Part shown: positions 24,057-34,990 of the stretch, in pieces
Numbering within the stretch: the first letter of the stretch is position 1
Layout: the number at the start of each line of letters is the position of its first letter
DNA from: Macrostomum hystrix
Taxonomy: Eukaryota; Platyhelminthes; Macrostomidae
Assembly (NCBI GenBank): GCA_950097015.1
Contig: CATNEN010000007.1
Coordinates: 5,694,001 to 5,758,000, forward strand
Reading direction: 5' to 3'
DNA length: 64,000 nucleotides
The notes under the pieces: model-generated
Databases searched by the model: none
The model's input: only the letters and a program-made list of their open reading frames with translations
Told to the model about the DNA's origin: nothing
Translations under genes and position numbers: made by a program

Positions 24057-24542
24057 ATGGTAGACACGGACGCCAAAAACTACATTAACGAACCGTCAGT
24101 AGAGCACGCTTGGCTTGAGAAGGCCTGCCGACACGCCTCCACGCACTGGAATCTGCTGCGCCTCATGTCCGCCAACCCGGAGAAGCTGCGCCTCACGCCC
24201 CAGGATGACGCGATCTACGCCGAGTTCCGCGCCAGATTTCCCGACCTCAGGGTTGGCCAGCTGGTTGAGGCCGAGCTGAAATCCGACTCGGCCAAGGCCG
24301 CCTGGAGGCAGTTCTGCCAGCTGTTCGAGGAGACAGTCGGCGAGTACAACTTCGGCACCCTGCTCAGGCTGGACTCGGCTGGCGACTACTCGGAGAACAA
24401 CACCACCCTGGTGCCGCGCATCCAGTTCCTGGCGGTGGAGGTGGCCCGCAATCGGGAGGGCTTCAATCGCGGCCTGGACAGCCTGGTGCTCAGCCATGAC
24501 GCGGTCGGTGGTGACAGAGCGGCGGGCAGCGAGGCTTCCTGA
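24057..24542 (+). CDS. pbdc1: PBDC1 family protein, complete single exon
   Basis: 161 aa. The sequence follows the conserved PBDC1 (human CXorf26, yeast YPL225W) core throughout: an N-terminal NEPSVEHAWLEKA, then DDAIYAEFRARFPDLRV, ELKSDSAKAAWRQFC, YNFGTLLRLDS, ENNTTLVPRIQF and EVARNREGFN. It is a small soluble cytosolic protein; yeast work on the family points to a role in folding/chaperoning of translation elongation factor. Despite the family's old name no polysaccharide role is established. The acidic C-terminal tail of the human protein is mostly absent, so this copy is near the core-only length. The start codon is the first ATG after the acceptor-like site and codon use is GC-rich. Confidence 0.93.
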   Translation: MVDTDAKNYINEPSVEHAWLEKACRHASTHWNLLRLMSANPEKLRLTPQDDAIYAEFRARFPDLRVGQLVEAELKSDSAKAAWRQFCQLFEETVGEYNFGTLLRLDSAGDYSENNTTLVPRIQFLAVEVARNREGFNRGLDSLVLSHDAVGGDRAAGSEAS

Positions 24543-24690
24543 CAAAACTGATTTAGGATATCCCAGAACTGATTTAGGATATCCCAGAACTGATTTAGGA
24601 TATTCCAGAACTAATTTAGTAAATCCTCGAACTGATGTACAAAATCCCGAAACTGATTTAGGAATTTCAAAAGGAGATTTAGGAAATCCG
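24543..24690 (+). repeat. Short degenerate 21-bp repeat after PBDC1
   Basis: About six diverging copies of CTGATTTAGGATATCCCAGA, starting immediately after the PBDC1 stop codon and so probably in its 3' UTR. Confidence 0.75.
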
Positions 24691-25370
24691 AAATCAGTTT
24701 CGATTTGTCGATGCCGCAGCTCGTTAGTTCCGATATCCGTTGCTTTTTTATTCTCGTAAAACCCTTTTACGAGTTTTTCCGACAAAGTTTTACAATCCTT
24801 CAGACTGAACCGCTTACAATTCTGAAGTCCCCTAAATCGAAAATATTTTAGTACCAGAAATCTAAAATGTTTTGCAATCGTGCATTGTTCGGAAATGTTT
24901 GTCCATCCGATTTCAATTGAAGGGTTGTTATTTTTTGTAATAATTTTCCACCGCAACCGCTTCGTTACGCAATATCACAAAACTATTTGGAAATTTTTCA
25001 CGCTGCTAAATGCCACAATTGCTGCTCTCATTGAAACTCTAGTGTCAGGTTTGAGATCGGAACTGTCGCTTTGGCCTTTTCTGAGCTTGCATTTTTCCTC
25101 ACACTGACTTCGCTTGCTTACCTGAGTTGGGCCGATTCCACCGCGCCATAAAACTTACCCTGTATTTATTGTCTAAAGTGTAAGTACAAATTTTGCTTCG
25201 ATTTTAATCAATTTGAAGCAGATTTAAGCATACGAGAATATCTAGACCTTTGAGTATGTTCATACTTGCGCCCTGATGTTGCCGAGTACAGACTATGGAT
25301 TAAATGGCATTTCCAGCTGACTCGACTTAAGGGATTCACTTTTTTGGTTTGCTCTTTATTCATGCACTGA
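24691..25370. other. Intergenic unique sequence
   Basis: No supported gene; a few short frames without domains. Confidence 0.3.
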
Positions 25371-25835
25371 AGGATCAGGGGTAGATCTGAGGGGGCACTA
25401 AAGGATCATGGGGTAGATCTGAGGGGGCACTAAAGGATCATGGGGTAGATCTGAGGGGGCACTAAAGGATCATGGGGTAGATCTGAGGGGGCACTAAAGG
25501 ATCATGGGGTAGATCTGAGGGGGCACTAAAGGATCATGGGGTAGATCTGAGGGGGCACTAAAGGATCATGGGGTAGATCTGAGGGGGCACAAAAGGATCA
25601 TGGGGTAGATCTGAGGGGGCACAAAAGGATCATGGGGTAGATCTGAGGGGGCACTAAAGGATCATGGGGTAGATCTGAGGGGGCGCCAAATGATCATGGG
25701 GTAGATCTGAGGGGGCACAAAAGGATCATGGGGTAGATCTGAGGGGGCACAAAAGGATCATGGGGTAGATCTGAGGGGGCACAAAAGGATCATGGGGTAG
25801 ATTTGAGGGGCACTAAAATATCATGGGGTGTATTG
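25371..25835 (+). repeat. 32-bp minisatellite, about 14 copies
   Basis: Unit starts GATCATGGGGTAGATCTGAG and continues GGGGCACTAAAG, with ACAAAAG variants. G-rich on the plus strand. Confidence 0.93.
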
Positions 25836-26038
25836 GATGCAACACTGTAAGGATTCTTGAACGCCAACGAGTGCGTACTCGTAATTGGCAAAAGAACGAG
25901 TTAGCGTTAATGAATCGCATTCTTAATTGATTATTTCACTGTACATTCTGCCCAAAAAGGAGGATGCTGGCGGGGGGGTTATTCCACACCTATGATGTAT
26001 TAGACCGAAAGGAGACTGCCATTACTGCCATGAGTGAC

Positions 26039-26100
26039 AAATTCTGCACGCTTGAACGTGCAAGATCAGAAATTCTGCACGCTTGAACGTGCAAGATCGG
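26039..26100 (+). repeat. Two direct copies of a 31-bp palindromic unit
   Basis: AATTCTGCACGCTTGAACGT then GCAAGATC occurs twice in tandem. Each copy contains the inverted pair GCACG...CGTGC. Confidence 0.85.
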
Positions 26101-26154
26101 CAATTCTGCTTGGAGAATCAAATTAGAATGTAGGATTGCCTCTAGGCTTTTGAC

Positions 26155-26229
26155 TTTTGAGTGCGGTAATGGTCTATGGCACGAGGGCGCTACGCACCCT
26201 GGTGCCATAGACCATTACCGCACTCAAAA
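26155..26229. repeat. Perfect 28-bp inverted repeat (hairpin)
   Basis: The left arm 26155-26182 (begins TTTTGAGTGCGGTAATGG) and right arm 26202-26229 are perfect reverse complements around a 19-bp loop. The outer sequence CTAGG also pairs with an indel. A diverged piece of the arm and loop recurs at 48508-48536, so it may be a dispersed foldback/MITE family. Confidence 0.9.
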
Positions 26230-26360
26230 ACCTAGTGGCAAGCAAATTGTCCCTTGACTGAGCGTGCGTGGCTTCAGTCTTTGCGTCAGCCCTATCTTTC
26301 GATTATCTTGTTTAAAAATTAAGCTTCAAGTACAAAGTGTAATTTCGATCAAATTAATTC

Positions 26361-26585
26361 ATGGATTACACGAAAGAGAGCTTTGAAAAAAGCTTGCTGC
26401 AGACTCCGTCGTGGGCTCTCATAGCCTTCTGCGCTACCCTGGTTGTGCTTAGCCTACACTATTTCTACAACTTCGACTGCGTACGACCGGGTCTGCTGGA
26501 GCTGCACAACAGCGGCATGGCTGTGCCACACGGGAAATCCGGCAAGGCTGGCTCGCTTGATCAGAACAGCTCCCCAGATTGCTAG
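26361..26585 (+). CDS. Small single-pass membrane protein, unknown
   Basis: 74 aa from an ATG at 26361. A hydrophobic segment at about residues 17-37 (SWALIAFCATLVVLSLHYFY) would be one membrane span, followed by a hydrophilic glycine/serine-rich tail of about 35 residues. Codon use is GC-rich in third positions, like the recognised genes and unlike the AT-rich surroundings, which supports coding. I recognise no family. There is no splice evidence, and the hairpin at 26155-26229 lies about 130 bp upstream. Confidence 0.55.
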   Translation: MDYTKESFEKSLLQTPSWALIAFCATLVVLSLHYFYNFDCVRPGLLELHNSGMAVPHGKSGKAGSLDQNSSPDC

Positions 26586-28574
26586 CATACTTTGCTTGTG
26601 CATCTTTGTAATAACGTGTACTGCCTGTTTGACCTATTCATAAGTTACCACTGTTAATACGAAATAAGATCGATCAGTGTTGAAATATTTTGTGAAGTAT
26701 TTGCATCTTGTCATTTGATTGCATATCCTCTTTAAAAATATTATTCAGTGGGCTTGTAAGTTGCTAATATATAGAACAGTGTACTTAAAAAGTGTAATTT
26801 TAGACAAAGTGTCAGTATATTTACTACTCAAATTGTTTTCGTTACGGGCTTTTGATAAAATTTCGGACTACCATAATCAAATTACTAGGCATTAAACCTG
26901 TGGGACAAAGACTAGCGATTGACAGGAAAACTGGACACGAAGCCGCCCTTTTAACATTGCGCGATCGTTATAGTATTGGCACAGAGTGTATAAGATGCGA
27001 AAAAACTGGCAGAGGTGAAATAAAAACAGAAAAAGGTCAATCAAGTCAAGTGAATAGTAAAGAGCATGCCAAGCGAAAAGAAAAATGAAAGAAATACTGT
27101 TAATATTATGCATGTACGCTCGTAAATCTCAGAAAATATCTTCCATATAAAAAATAGCTTTCGTTTCTAGCTTTGGTCCTAAATTATGTGAAATTCTTAT
27201 GGTTTCACCACATTTAAGAGATAATATGGACTTTTAAAAAATAATATCTATAATATAAAGCCTTAGTATAATATTCCTTGAATCCTTGTAAATATGTTTT
27301 TGTAAGAGTTTTCGTTGCGCGATAATTCATATTCAATTTACGGTATCCTTTTCTTCGAAAGCTCACAATGAATTCGAGAGTCAACTAACGAAGTTACACA
27401 AACCAGCAGGGTAGTATTTCTATGAAATGGAAATAACCGTGGTGGTCTATTATATATGCTTTATTTTGCCTTGACTATTTATCAAAGTTAAGATACGATA
27501 GTTTAGAACCCAAAAGTCTAGTTCTTTTTGTTCAGCAATTATTGGGAAATAGGGTTTACTATATTTTGTGTTATACATATTTTTATTTTAATTGATGTTA
27601 TCTAACTGTATAATTTTATGTAGTTTTGAATCATCGTCATTAATAATAGTTGGCATAAGCCAGGTAATAGTGGTTTAATTTAAGCTAGGCCTAATGATTC
27701 TGACAATTTTTTAAAACATTCATAAGAATTTACAAATTAATTTGCATTTGTGTTGTGCCCTACAATGTGATAAAAATTTTAATAAGTGAAATATTGAGTA
27801 CTTCAAAATGAAAATACATTCATTCTTACTAGTTTTTTGCTTCTTTCATGTTTTTAGGCCTATGATTTAAGCAGTTTTTATTTTGCTTATTCACTATCTA
27901 GTACCAAGTCAGTTGCTAAAGTAAAGTATATCATTTCCCCATTAGAAATAAAAATATATACACAGACTTAGTCCCTGTAGAGCCTTTAGTGAACATATTA
28001 TTATTATTAATATATATTTAGTTATGTAAGCTTTTCATTAAAATATTTAGCAGTATAATCTCTTAGGCAGTTCAATTTTCAGCTAGAAACAAATAAAGCA
28101 GGGTAACGTGGTCATTGTAAGCATTTTCTGTTATTTTGGCTGTACATAAAAATTATGTAGCTTGATAAAGCATATATGGCCTAGCAAATCTACATTTTAA
28201 GAGCTGTGATTAGGTCTAGATTAAAAAGCAACAAAAATACCAAATTTCAGTATTCTTGTACTTAGCCTATGGGGTTGACCTTCATATGCGCAAATTTCAT
28301 GACATCTGGCTGGTATAAGTTAGAGGCATCTGACCACTTTGACTTTAACCTCTCTGTTTCAACCATTTCACATGTCTGTCATTTTTATGAACTTACTTCT
28401 TTTGTACCAGTGAAGATGGTTTGGTTAACTATATGCATAAAATTTATAGCAAAAGTCTTTAAGTCAGAATTATATATATAAAACTTACTTGAAGCTTTGA
28501 TATCTTTAAGAAAATGTCCTCTGTGAACAGTTGATGTTTTTAACCATTTTTTATACTTTTCCGAAAATTTCCAG
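26586..28574. other. Long AT-rich stretch, no gene supported
   Basis: About 2 kb with only short frames lacking domains or codon bias. It may include the 3' UTR of the small gene at 26361. Confidence 0.35.
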
Positions 28575-28645
28575 CTTTCATTCACCTCTAAATTTGAGTT
28601 TCAACCTGGAAGAAGCCCTAATGCAGTCTCTAGCAACACCTGATG
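28575..28645 (+). CDS. Possible internal exon (71 bp), uncertain gene
   Basis: Bounded by a good acceptor (ATTTCCAG) and a donor (GATG|GTAATT). One frame reads SPLNLSFNLEEALMQSLATP, which looks protein-like. It could belong to the N-terminal part of the FE65/APBB gene downstream. However it ends in phase 1 while the WW exon at 30392 needs phase 2, so another exon would be required between them. Not verified. Confidence 0.25.
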
Positions 28646-29164
28646 GTAATTTAAACATTTTCATTTATAAAGTCTAAAAAGTGATTTAAAAAAGTCTAGT
28701 GGTGTACTGATGTCAAGACCAAGGCCAGTCTTTTAATGCCTAAATAAAAAAATGCCTTTTTAGATTGCAATAGTGTCTAAAACTTTCATTTTCTGTCTGC
28801 GCTAAGAACTGGGACACAATAGTGTACAAGTTTCTGATGTACTTTTATTTCTTACACGCTCTTCCTTTCTTGCTTGAATTCCAATTCTTTGTGTTCAAAA
28901 AACTTAATCTTTGGTCAATATTGCCAGGCTTTGATTGATTGCTCTGCTGCGGAAAATTGCTCAAGTTTTTTATGGCTGTATATAAGTGCTCATTTAGTAA
29001 ATATTGACCCACTGTGCAAATAATGATGCAGTTTATATTGCTGACAAAGTTTTGTTAGTAGAGTATATGAAGAAAATTTTTGTTGACTGATCAACTGCTG
29101 GCAGCTCATCGGGAGAAACAGTTGGCGAATTTAAATTTAAGGCCCTCCCTGCCTCTGCTCACCA

Positions 29165-29500
29165 GTCTGATTCCATGTGGATTGCTAGTCTGATCCCATG
29201 TGGATTGCTAGTCTGATTCCATGTGGATTGCTAGTCTGATCCCATGTGGATTGCTAGTCTGATTCCATGTGGATTGCTAGTCTGATCCCATGTGGATTGC
29301 TAGTCTGATCCCATGTGGATTGCTAGTCTGATCCCATGTGGATTGCTAGTCTGATCCCATGTGGATTGCTAGTCTGATTCCATGTGGATTGCTAGTCTGA
29401 TTCCATGTGGATTGCTAGTCTGATTCCATGTGGATTGCTAGTCTGATCCCATGTGGATTGCTAGTCTGATCCCATGTGGATTGCTAGTCTGACCCATTGT
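29165..29500 (+). repeat. 23-bp minisatellite, about 14 copies (family A)
   Basis: Unit GTCTGATCCCATGTGGATTG plus CTA. The same unit, with CCAGTG or CCTGTG in place of CCATG-type positions, forms a second array at 31022-31535 inside the FE65 gene. Confidence 0.93.
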
Positions 29501-30060
29501 GGATTCGTCATGTGTAAGCCCAGTCATCCGTCATGTGTAAGCTCGGCCGCCAGCCCACACACTCAGAGCCTTAAGGGAAATGCTTGTGATTAAGATGGCC
29601 GATCTCGCATTGCTGGGATGGGATCTGTCTTCTCATCCCACTGGCAGAATTTTGTCCCTCCTGTGTCGGACTTTGCTGACTCACTTGGATTATATCCAGG
29701 CCTCAGAGTCGCATATTTTATCCTCATTCCCCAGAGTGGGAATAGGAAACTTAAACAGTTTCTAAGAATCCTCGAAACATAAAACTGTACGATTAATATA
29801 GTTGGTTAATCCCATCTAACGGATTATAAATTTGGGATCAACTCAGTTCTTTTCTTCAATGCTCCTCTCTTATCCACAGCAAGAAACTTACTCGTTAGAA
29901 ATTCTTACGCGAACTAAATTGCTGGGATATAACTGGTATTGAATAGACTACTTGCAGTAGTTTATGATTATACTTTAGTTAGAATGAATTTCTATTGTAA
30001 CCTGCTTAATTTTATTCTGAACGAAAAAGGCAGAGCCTGCAACCTCCAGACCGCAAAGCT
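29501..30060. other. Unique sequence upstream of the WW exon
   Basis: No exon of the FE65 gene could be recognised here, although its N-terminal exons must lie upstream. Confidence 0.3.
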
Positions 30061-30370
30061 CGTGTTTCAACTCTTTCAATGTCTTATTTATTCCTTGTCA
30101 CACCTCTCCCCATGTCTAATTTCTCCCCAAGTCTAATTTCTCCCCAAGTCTCATCTCTCCCCTTTCTTATCTCACCTTTTTTATATCTCCACATGTCTTA
30201 TCTCCCCCTTTCTCATCTCTCCCCTTTCTCATCTCTCCCCTTCTCATCTCTCCCCTTTCTCATCTCTCCCCACGTCTAATCCCTACCCTTTCTTCTCATC
30301 TCTTCCCTGTCACATCTCAACCCCGTCTCATTTTCCCCTGTCTCATATCTCCCCATGTCTAATCCCTACC
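30061..30370 (+). repeat. Degenerate pyrimidine-rich repeat
   Basis: Loose repeats of CTCATCTCTCCCCTTT and TCTAATTTCTCCCC in the intron before the WW exon. Confidence 0.7.
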
Positions 30371-30391
30371 CTTGCCGCCTTTGCGGTACAG

Positions 30392-33381
30392 TGACCCTAA
30401 CTCCGAATCTCCTGCTAATGATTATTCATCCGAAGAGTCCCAGCTGTGTCTGCCGGCTGGCTGGGAGGCGCATGAGGACGAGGCCGGGCCATACTATTGG
30501 CACGTGCCCTCCGGCACAATCCGGCGAGATCCGCCTGGGCCGGCCGACCAACCGGTGCGGCCAAAGAGCTTCCTGGGCTGCTGTGAGTGACAGCTCGTCC
30601 CCGTTTTTTGTACTTTAATAATGCACCGACTGACCTTTCCATGAATGCCCCGCCCGCCTGCAGCTGTGGATGATTTCAGAGTTTGCGGCGTCGGTGTCGG
30701 CGGCGGCAGCAACGGCAACGACTCTTCGTCAACTGTTTCCTCTCCGTCGACAGCGTCCGCTACGACAGGCCCGGCGACGTCGCCGACTTCGGTCGGAATC
30801 GCCGCCACCAGCGCCGCTGCTGTGGATGCCGAGGCGGACTCGGATTCTGTAGCAAGTGCCACTCTAGAATTCCGCGTCCGCTACCTGGGCTGGCGCTACC
30901 TGGACCCGGATGATGTGGCCAGGGCCGAGCGCTCCAGCGGAGCCGTGAATCGCTGCATTGTGGCTCTGGCGGCTGCTGAAGCCTCAGGCGATCTGGTGAG
31001 GCTGTCGGACCTCCCCATTCTTTAGTCTGATCCAGTGTGGATTGCTAGTCTAATCCAGTGTGGATTGCTAGTCTGATCCTGTGTGGATTGCTAGTCTAAT
31101 CCAGTGTGGATTGCTAGTCTGATCCTGTGTGGATTGCTAGTCTGATCCTGTGTGGATTGCTAGTCTGATCCTGTGTGGATTGCTAGTCTGATCCTGTGTG
31201 GATTGCTAGTCTGATCCAGTGTGGATTGCTAGTCTAATCCAGTGTGGATTGCTAGTCTAATCCAGTGTGGATTGCTAGTCTAATCCAGTGTGGATTGCTA
31301 GTCTAATCCAGTGTGGATTGCTAGTCTAATCCAGTGTGGATTGCTAGTCTAATCCAGTGTGGATTGCTAGTCTAATCCTGTGTGGATTGCTAGTCTAATC
31401 CAGTGTGGATTGCTAGTCTAATCCAGTGTGGATTGCTAGTCTGATCCTGTGTGGATTGCTAGTCTGATCCTGTGTGGATTGCTAGTCTAATCCTGTGTGG
31501 ATTGCTAGTCTAATCCAGTGTGGATTGCTAGTCTCGGTGTTTTGTTCCAACCCCAACCTGTGCTGGCCCGCAGCAACCGCAGGCAGCCAGGCTAGTGCTG
31601 AGTCGGCACAGTCTCAGCCTGCTACCAGCAGATTCCGTCCCTAGCGCCAGCGATTCTGATGAGCAGCCGCAGCTCATCCCAGCTCAGCCTCTGCTCGCCA
31701 TCAGACTTTGGGGAGTCGGTCGCCGCGGAACCAGCGCAGATCCCAGCGACTCAGCATCTGCGGCTTCATCAACGGCGGCCGGCGCAGCATCGTCGACCTC
31801 CACAGCTTCCGCCGGTCGTCACTTCGCCTACGTGGCTCGCGATGACGTCAACAAATATGTCTGTCACGTGCTAGACTGTCTGGACGTCGAAGACGCATCG
31901 GACGCGACAGCAACATCCGCTGTGCGCATCGCCAACGCCGTCTGCCAGCGCTGCCGTCGACTCATATCGCTACGTCGTCGGCGGCAGCAACAGCAGCAGC
32001 AATCAGCTTCGGTAAAAATAAAAGGCAGTAGAGTGGATGAGAAGGCAGCAGTGAGGGTGAGAAGGCAGCAGTGAGGGTGAGAAGGCAGCAGTGAGGGTGA
32101 GAAGGCAGCAGTGAGGGTGAGAAGACAGTAGTGGGGGTGAGAAGACAGTAGTTAGGGTGAGAAGGCAGCAGTGGGGGTGAGAAGACAGTAGTTAGGGTGA
32201 GAAGGCAGCAGTGGGGGTGAGAAGACAGTAGTTAGGGTGAGAAGGCAGCAGTGGGGGTGAGAAGACAGTAGTTAGGGTGAGAAGGCAGCAGTGGGGGTGA
32301 GAACCCAGCAGTGGGGGTGAGAAGGCAGCAGTGGGGTGAGAAGGCAACAGTGGGGGTGAGAAGACAGTAGTGAGGGTGAGAAGGCTGCAGTGGGGGTGAG
32401 AACCCAGCAGTGGGGGTGAGAAGGCAGCAGTGGGGTGAGAAGGCAGCAGTGGGGTGAGAAGACAGCAGTGGGGGTGAGAAGGCAGTACAGGGGAGAAAAC
32501 GCAGTCAATGATGTTTAACTGCTCACAATACTTTAATCAATCCCAGCTGCAGCATCAGCAGCAGAGGCGCCAGGATCTCCGCCTGCCCGTGGACACGGAC
32601 GCCCTGTTGTCAGCGTCGCCGTTTCCCTCGCCGCAGGAGGAGCCCAGCAAGTGCATCCCCTGCCTCTACCTGGGCTGCCTCCCTGTGGACGGTCCTGGCG
32701 GCCTGGACAGGCTCAACGCTGCCATAGACGCCGCTGTTGCTGAAGCGGCTGACGGCAGGCGCCAGGCCACGCCAGTCACCGCCCGGGTGTCGCCGTCCAG
32801 TCTGCGATTCGAACCCGCGACCTCCTCTTCAACTTCTTCCTCGGCGTTTTCTCTGTCGGAGTCACCGCTGCGTGCAGCCGTGGAACTGCGGGTTCGCTAC
32901 TTGTCCTTCATGGGCGTCAGCCGGGCCTCCGTCCGTCACGCCGGCTTCATCGCCCAGACGGCCCTAGGTGCATTTGAGTGCCACGTCTGCCGCTGCGAGC
33001 CCAGCTGCGGCCCGTTGTGCCGCACGGTCGAGGCCGCCTGCAACCTGCGCTACCAGAAGTGCCTGGACTCCCTGGCAGCCACGCCTGGCGCCGGGCGGCA
33101 CCGCCTCCCAGCTGGCGGCGACGATGGCGGATCTGGGAACGGCGGCGGCAGCGGGGTCAAGGTACGTTTCGAGTGGTTAGCAGTATTTAATAATCCTTTG
33201 TGGCATTTTTTCGCATTTTTTAATGAAAGACATATATATTCCCCTCTTCTGCGTCTCTTTGGTTGTCAATCGTTTCGTCTCACTAAATGAGATGGCATCC
33301 TTCTGTTCATCTTTTCAGTCCGATATTGTGCAAGCTGTCACTTCGCTGTTCAGCGGACTCAGGCGGCTCAGCATCAAGTGA
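30392..33381 (+). CDS. apbb: FE65/APBB adaptor protein (WW + two PTB domains), 3' part
   Basis: Adaptor of the FE65 family, whose members bind the cytoplasmic tail of amyloid-precursor-like proteins via PTB2. Exons 30392-30582, 30664-30995, 31574-32011, 32547-33161 and 33319-33381 have consistent phases and give 545 aa; the N-terminus is upstream. The WW domain has LPAGW, YYWHVPSGT and DPP, but the second signature Trp is replaced (TIRRDPP). PTB1 starts at FRVRYLGWRYLDPDD and resumes with IRLWGVGR and HFAYVARDD, split by serine/alanine-rich inserts and ending in a Gln run. PTB2 shows CLYLGCLPVDGPGG, LRVRYLSFMGV, CHVCRCEPSCGPL and ACNLRYQKCLDS, matching human FE65 closely. The last exon encodes about 20 residues. 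Introns contain 23-bp and 20-bp arrays. Confidence 0.9.
31022..31535 (+). repeat. 23-bp minisatellite in FE65 intron, about 22 copies (family A)
   Basis: Unit GTCTAATCCAGTGTGGATTG plus CTA, alternating with CCTGTG forms. It starts 26 bp after the exon donor at 30996 and is the same family as 29165-29500. Confidence 0.94.
32036..32500 (+). repeat. 20-bp minisatellite in FE65 intron, about 23 copies
   Basis: Unit GGGTGAGAAGGCAGCAGTGG with GACAGTAGTTA variants that alternate regularly, giving a 40-bp two-unit period in the middle. Confidence 0.92.
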
Positions 33382-33444
33382 AATACCCGGCAACTCATGC
33401 CTTCCATTCTCTGAGCAACCTTCCAGAGGAGAATCTGGTGAGAG

Positions 33445-33632
33445 ATATGGCGCGAAGGGTGGAGATGAATGGGAGAGGAGAGAGAATGGTGGAGATGAAG
33501 GGAAGAGGAGAGAGAATGGTGGAGATGAAGGGGAGAGGGAGTGATAATGGTGGAGATGAAGGGGAGAGGAGAGAGAATGGTGGAGATGAAGGGGAGAGGA
33601 GAGAGAATGGTGGAGATGAAGGGGAGACTGGG
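33445..33632 (+). repeat. 30-bp purine-rich repeat, about 6 copies
   Basis: Unit includes GAGAGAATGGTGGAGATGAA then GGGGAGAGGA, just after the FE65 stop codon. Confidence 0.88.
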
Positions 33633-34379
33633 AGGTAAGAGAAGGGAGCTGGAGGGGTAGGAAGAAGTTCAAGATGCAATATAAGGTTGCAAGACATTTG
33701 CAGATTTTTTTGCAGTATATTTTGTAAACCATTGTTACAGATAGCAGCAGCAACAGCAGCTCCAGCCCGCTAGGCTGTGCGTTGAGTAACTTCCATAAAA
33801 GACGCAGTGGACAATCTCTGCCTAAATGAAGTTTTCTGTTGTCTTTGCAACTGACTTTTCACGCCCCTGTTTTTGTTGCTTTTTCCCCATTTTCTCGCAG
33901 CTTTCCTGGCTGTCAATCCTGCCGCCAGCCTCTCTATATTATCACCGGCTCCCTGCTGAAGGAACACTGTGTTCTGTTTTGTTTACACCGATACTACTCA
34001 TTCGTATGCACAAGTAGTGTGTAGTCGATATTTATTTATTTGTGCACCTTTTAAAGATATTAGAGGATTACTGATGTGATTGCAAAATGCAACTATATTT
34101 TTTAAGTTGTCCTTGTGATAATAGTTTTATGATATAATTCTTTTAACTTTTGTTTATTTTACGAATGCTCGATTTGATCATGAATGCAATAATTAAATAA
34201 AACTTAATTAAATAAAATAAATATGACCACTTACGATAGTGACATGTTTTTGGCATTCTGTCATTCCAGTGTCTAAGAATAAAGGCATTATTCCGGCTTT
34301 AGTGTCTTCTGTTCTGATTTTTTATGATGCAATAAGTGGTGCCTTCACTACGCTTGTCATTATAAGCCAAGATAATCTG
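33633..34379. other. FE65 3' region
   Basis: Contains an acceptor-like TTGTTACAG at about 33740 followed by a frame ending CALSNFHKRRSGQSLPK and a stop near 33828, a possible alternative last exon. Clustered AATAAA hexamers near 34194-34220 could be the polyadenylation site. Confidence 0.3.
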
Positions 34380-34990
34380 AAAATCTGCCTTCAAGACTGT
34401 GTGAACGGCCTTTCAGACTGTGTGAACTGCCTTTCGGACTGTGTGAACGGCATGTATGGCTCTGTGAATGGCATGTAAGACTATGAATGTCTTGTAAGAC
34501 TGAATGGCATGTAAGACTGTGTGAAAGGAATGTAAAACTGAGTGAATGGAATGTAAGACTGTGTGAACGGAATGTAAAACTGAGTGAATGGAATGTAAGA
34601 CTGTGTGAACGGAAATAAAGACGGTTGTGAACAGCATTTAAGTCTGTGGGAAAAACAGTTTTAAGACTATGTGAACAGCCTCTCAGACTGTGTGACCAGC
34701 CTCTCAGACTGTGTGAACAGCCTCTCAAACTGTGTGAACAGCCTTTCCGACTTTAAACAGATTTAAGACTGAATGACATGTGAGACTGTGTGAACAGCTC
34801 TTAAGATTATGAAAAAAGCATTTTAGACTGTGAACAACCCTTCAAATTGTATGATAAGATGGTTAAGCTGTGTGAACAGCCTTTCAGACTGTGTGAACAG
34901 CCTTTCAGACTGTGTGAACAGCCTTTCAGACTGTGTGAACAGCTTTTCAGACTGTGTGAACCGATAGTAAAGCTGTGTGACAGACAAAAC
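34380..34990 (+). repeat. Degenerate 21-bp repeat, about 28 copies
   Basis: Unit GACTGTGTGAACAGCCTTTC plus A, diverging to GACTGTGTGAACGGAATGTAA in the middle. Much less homogeneous than the other arrays, so older. Confidence 0.85.

Noticed and set aside
24096-24956. 286-aa minus-strand frame
   Set aside because: Antisense to PBDC1 and extended by the short repeat after it.
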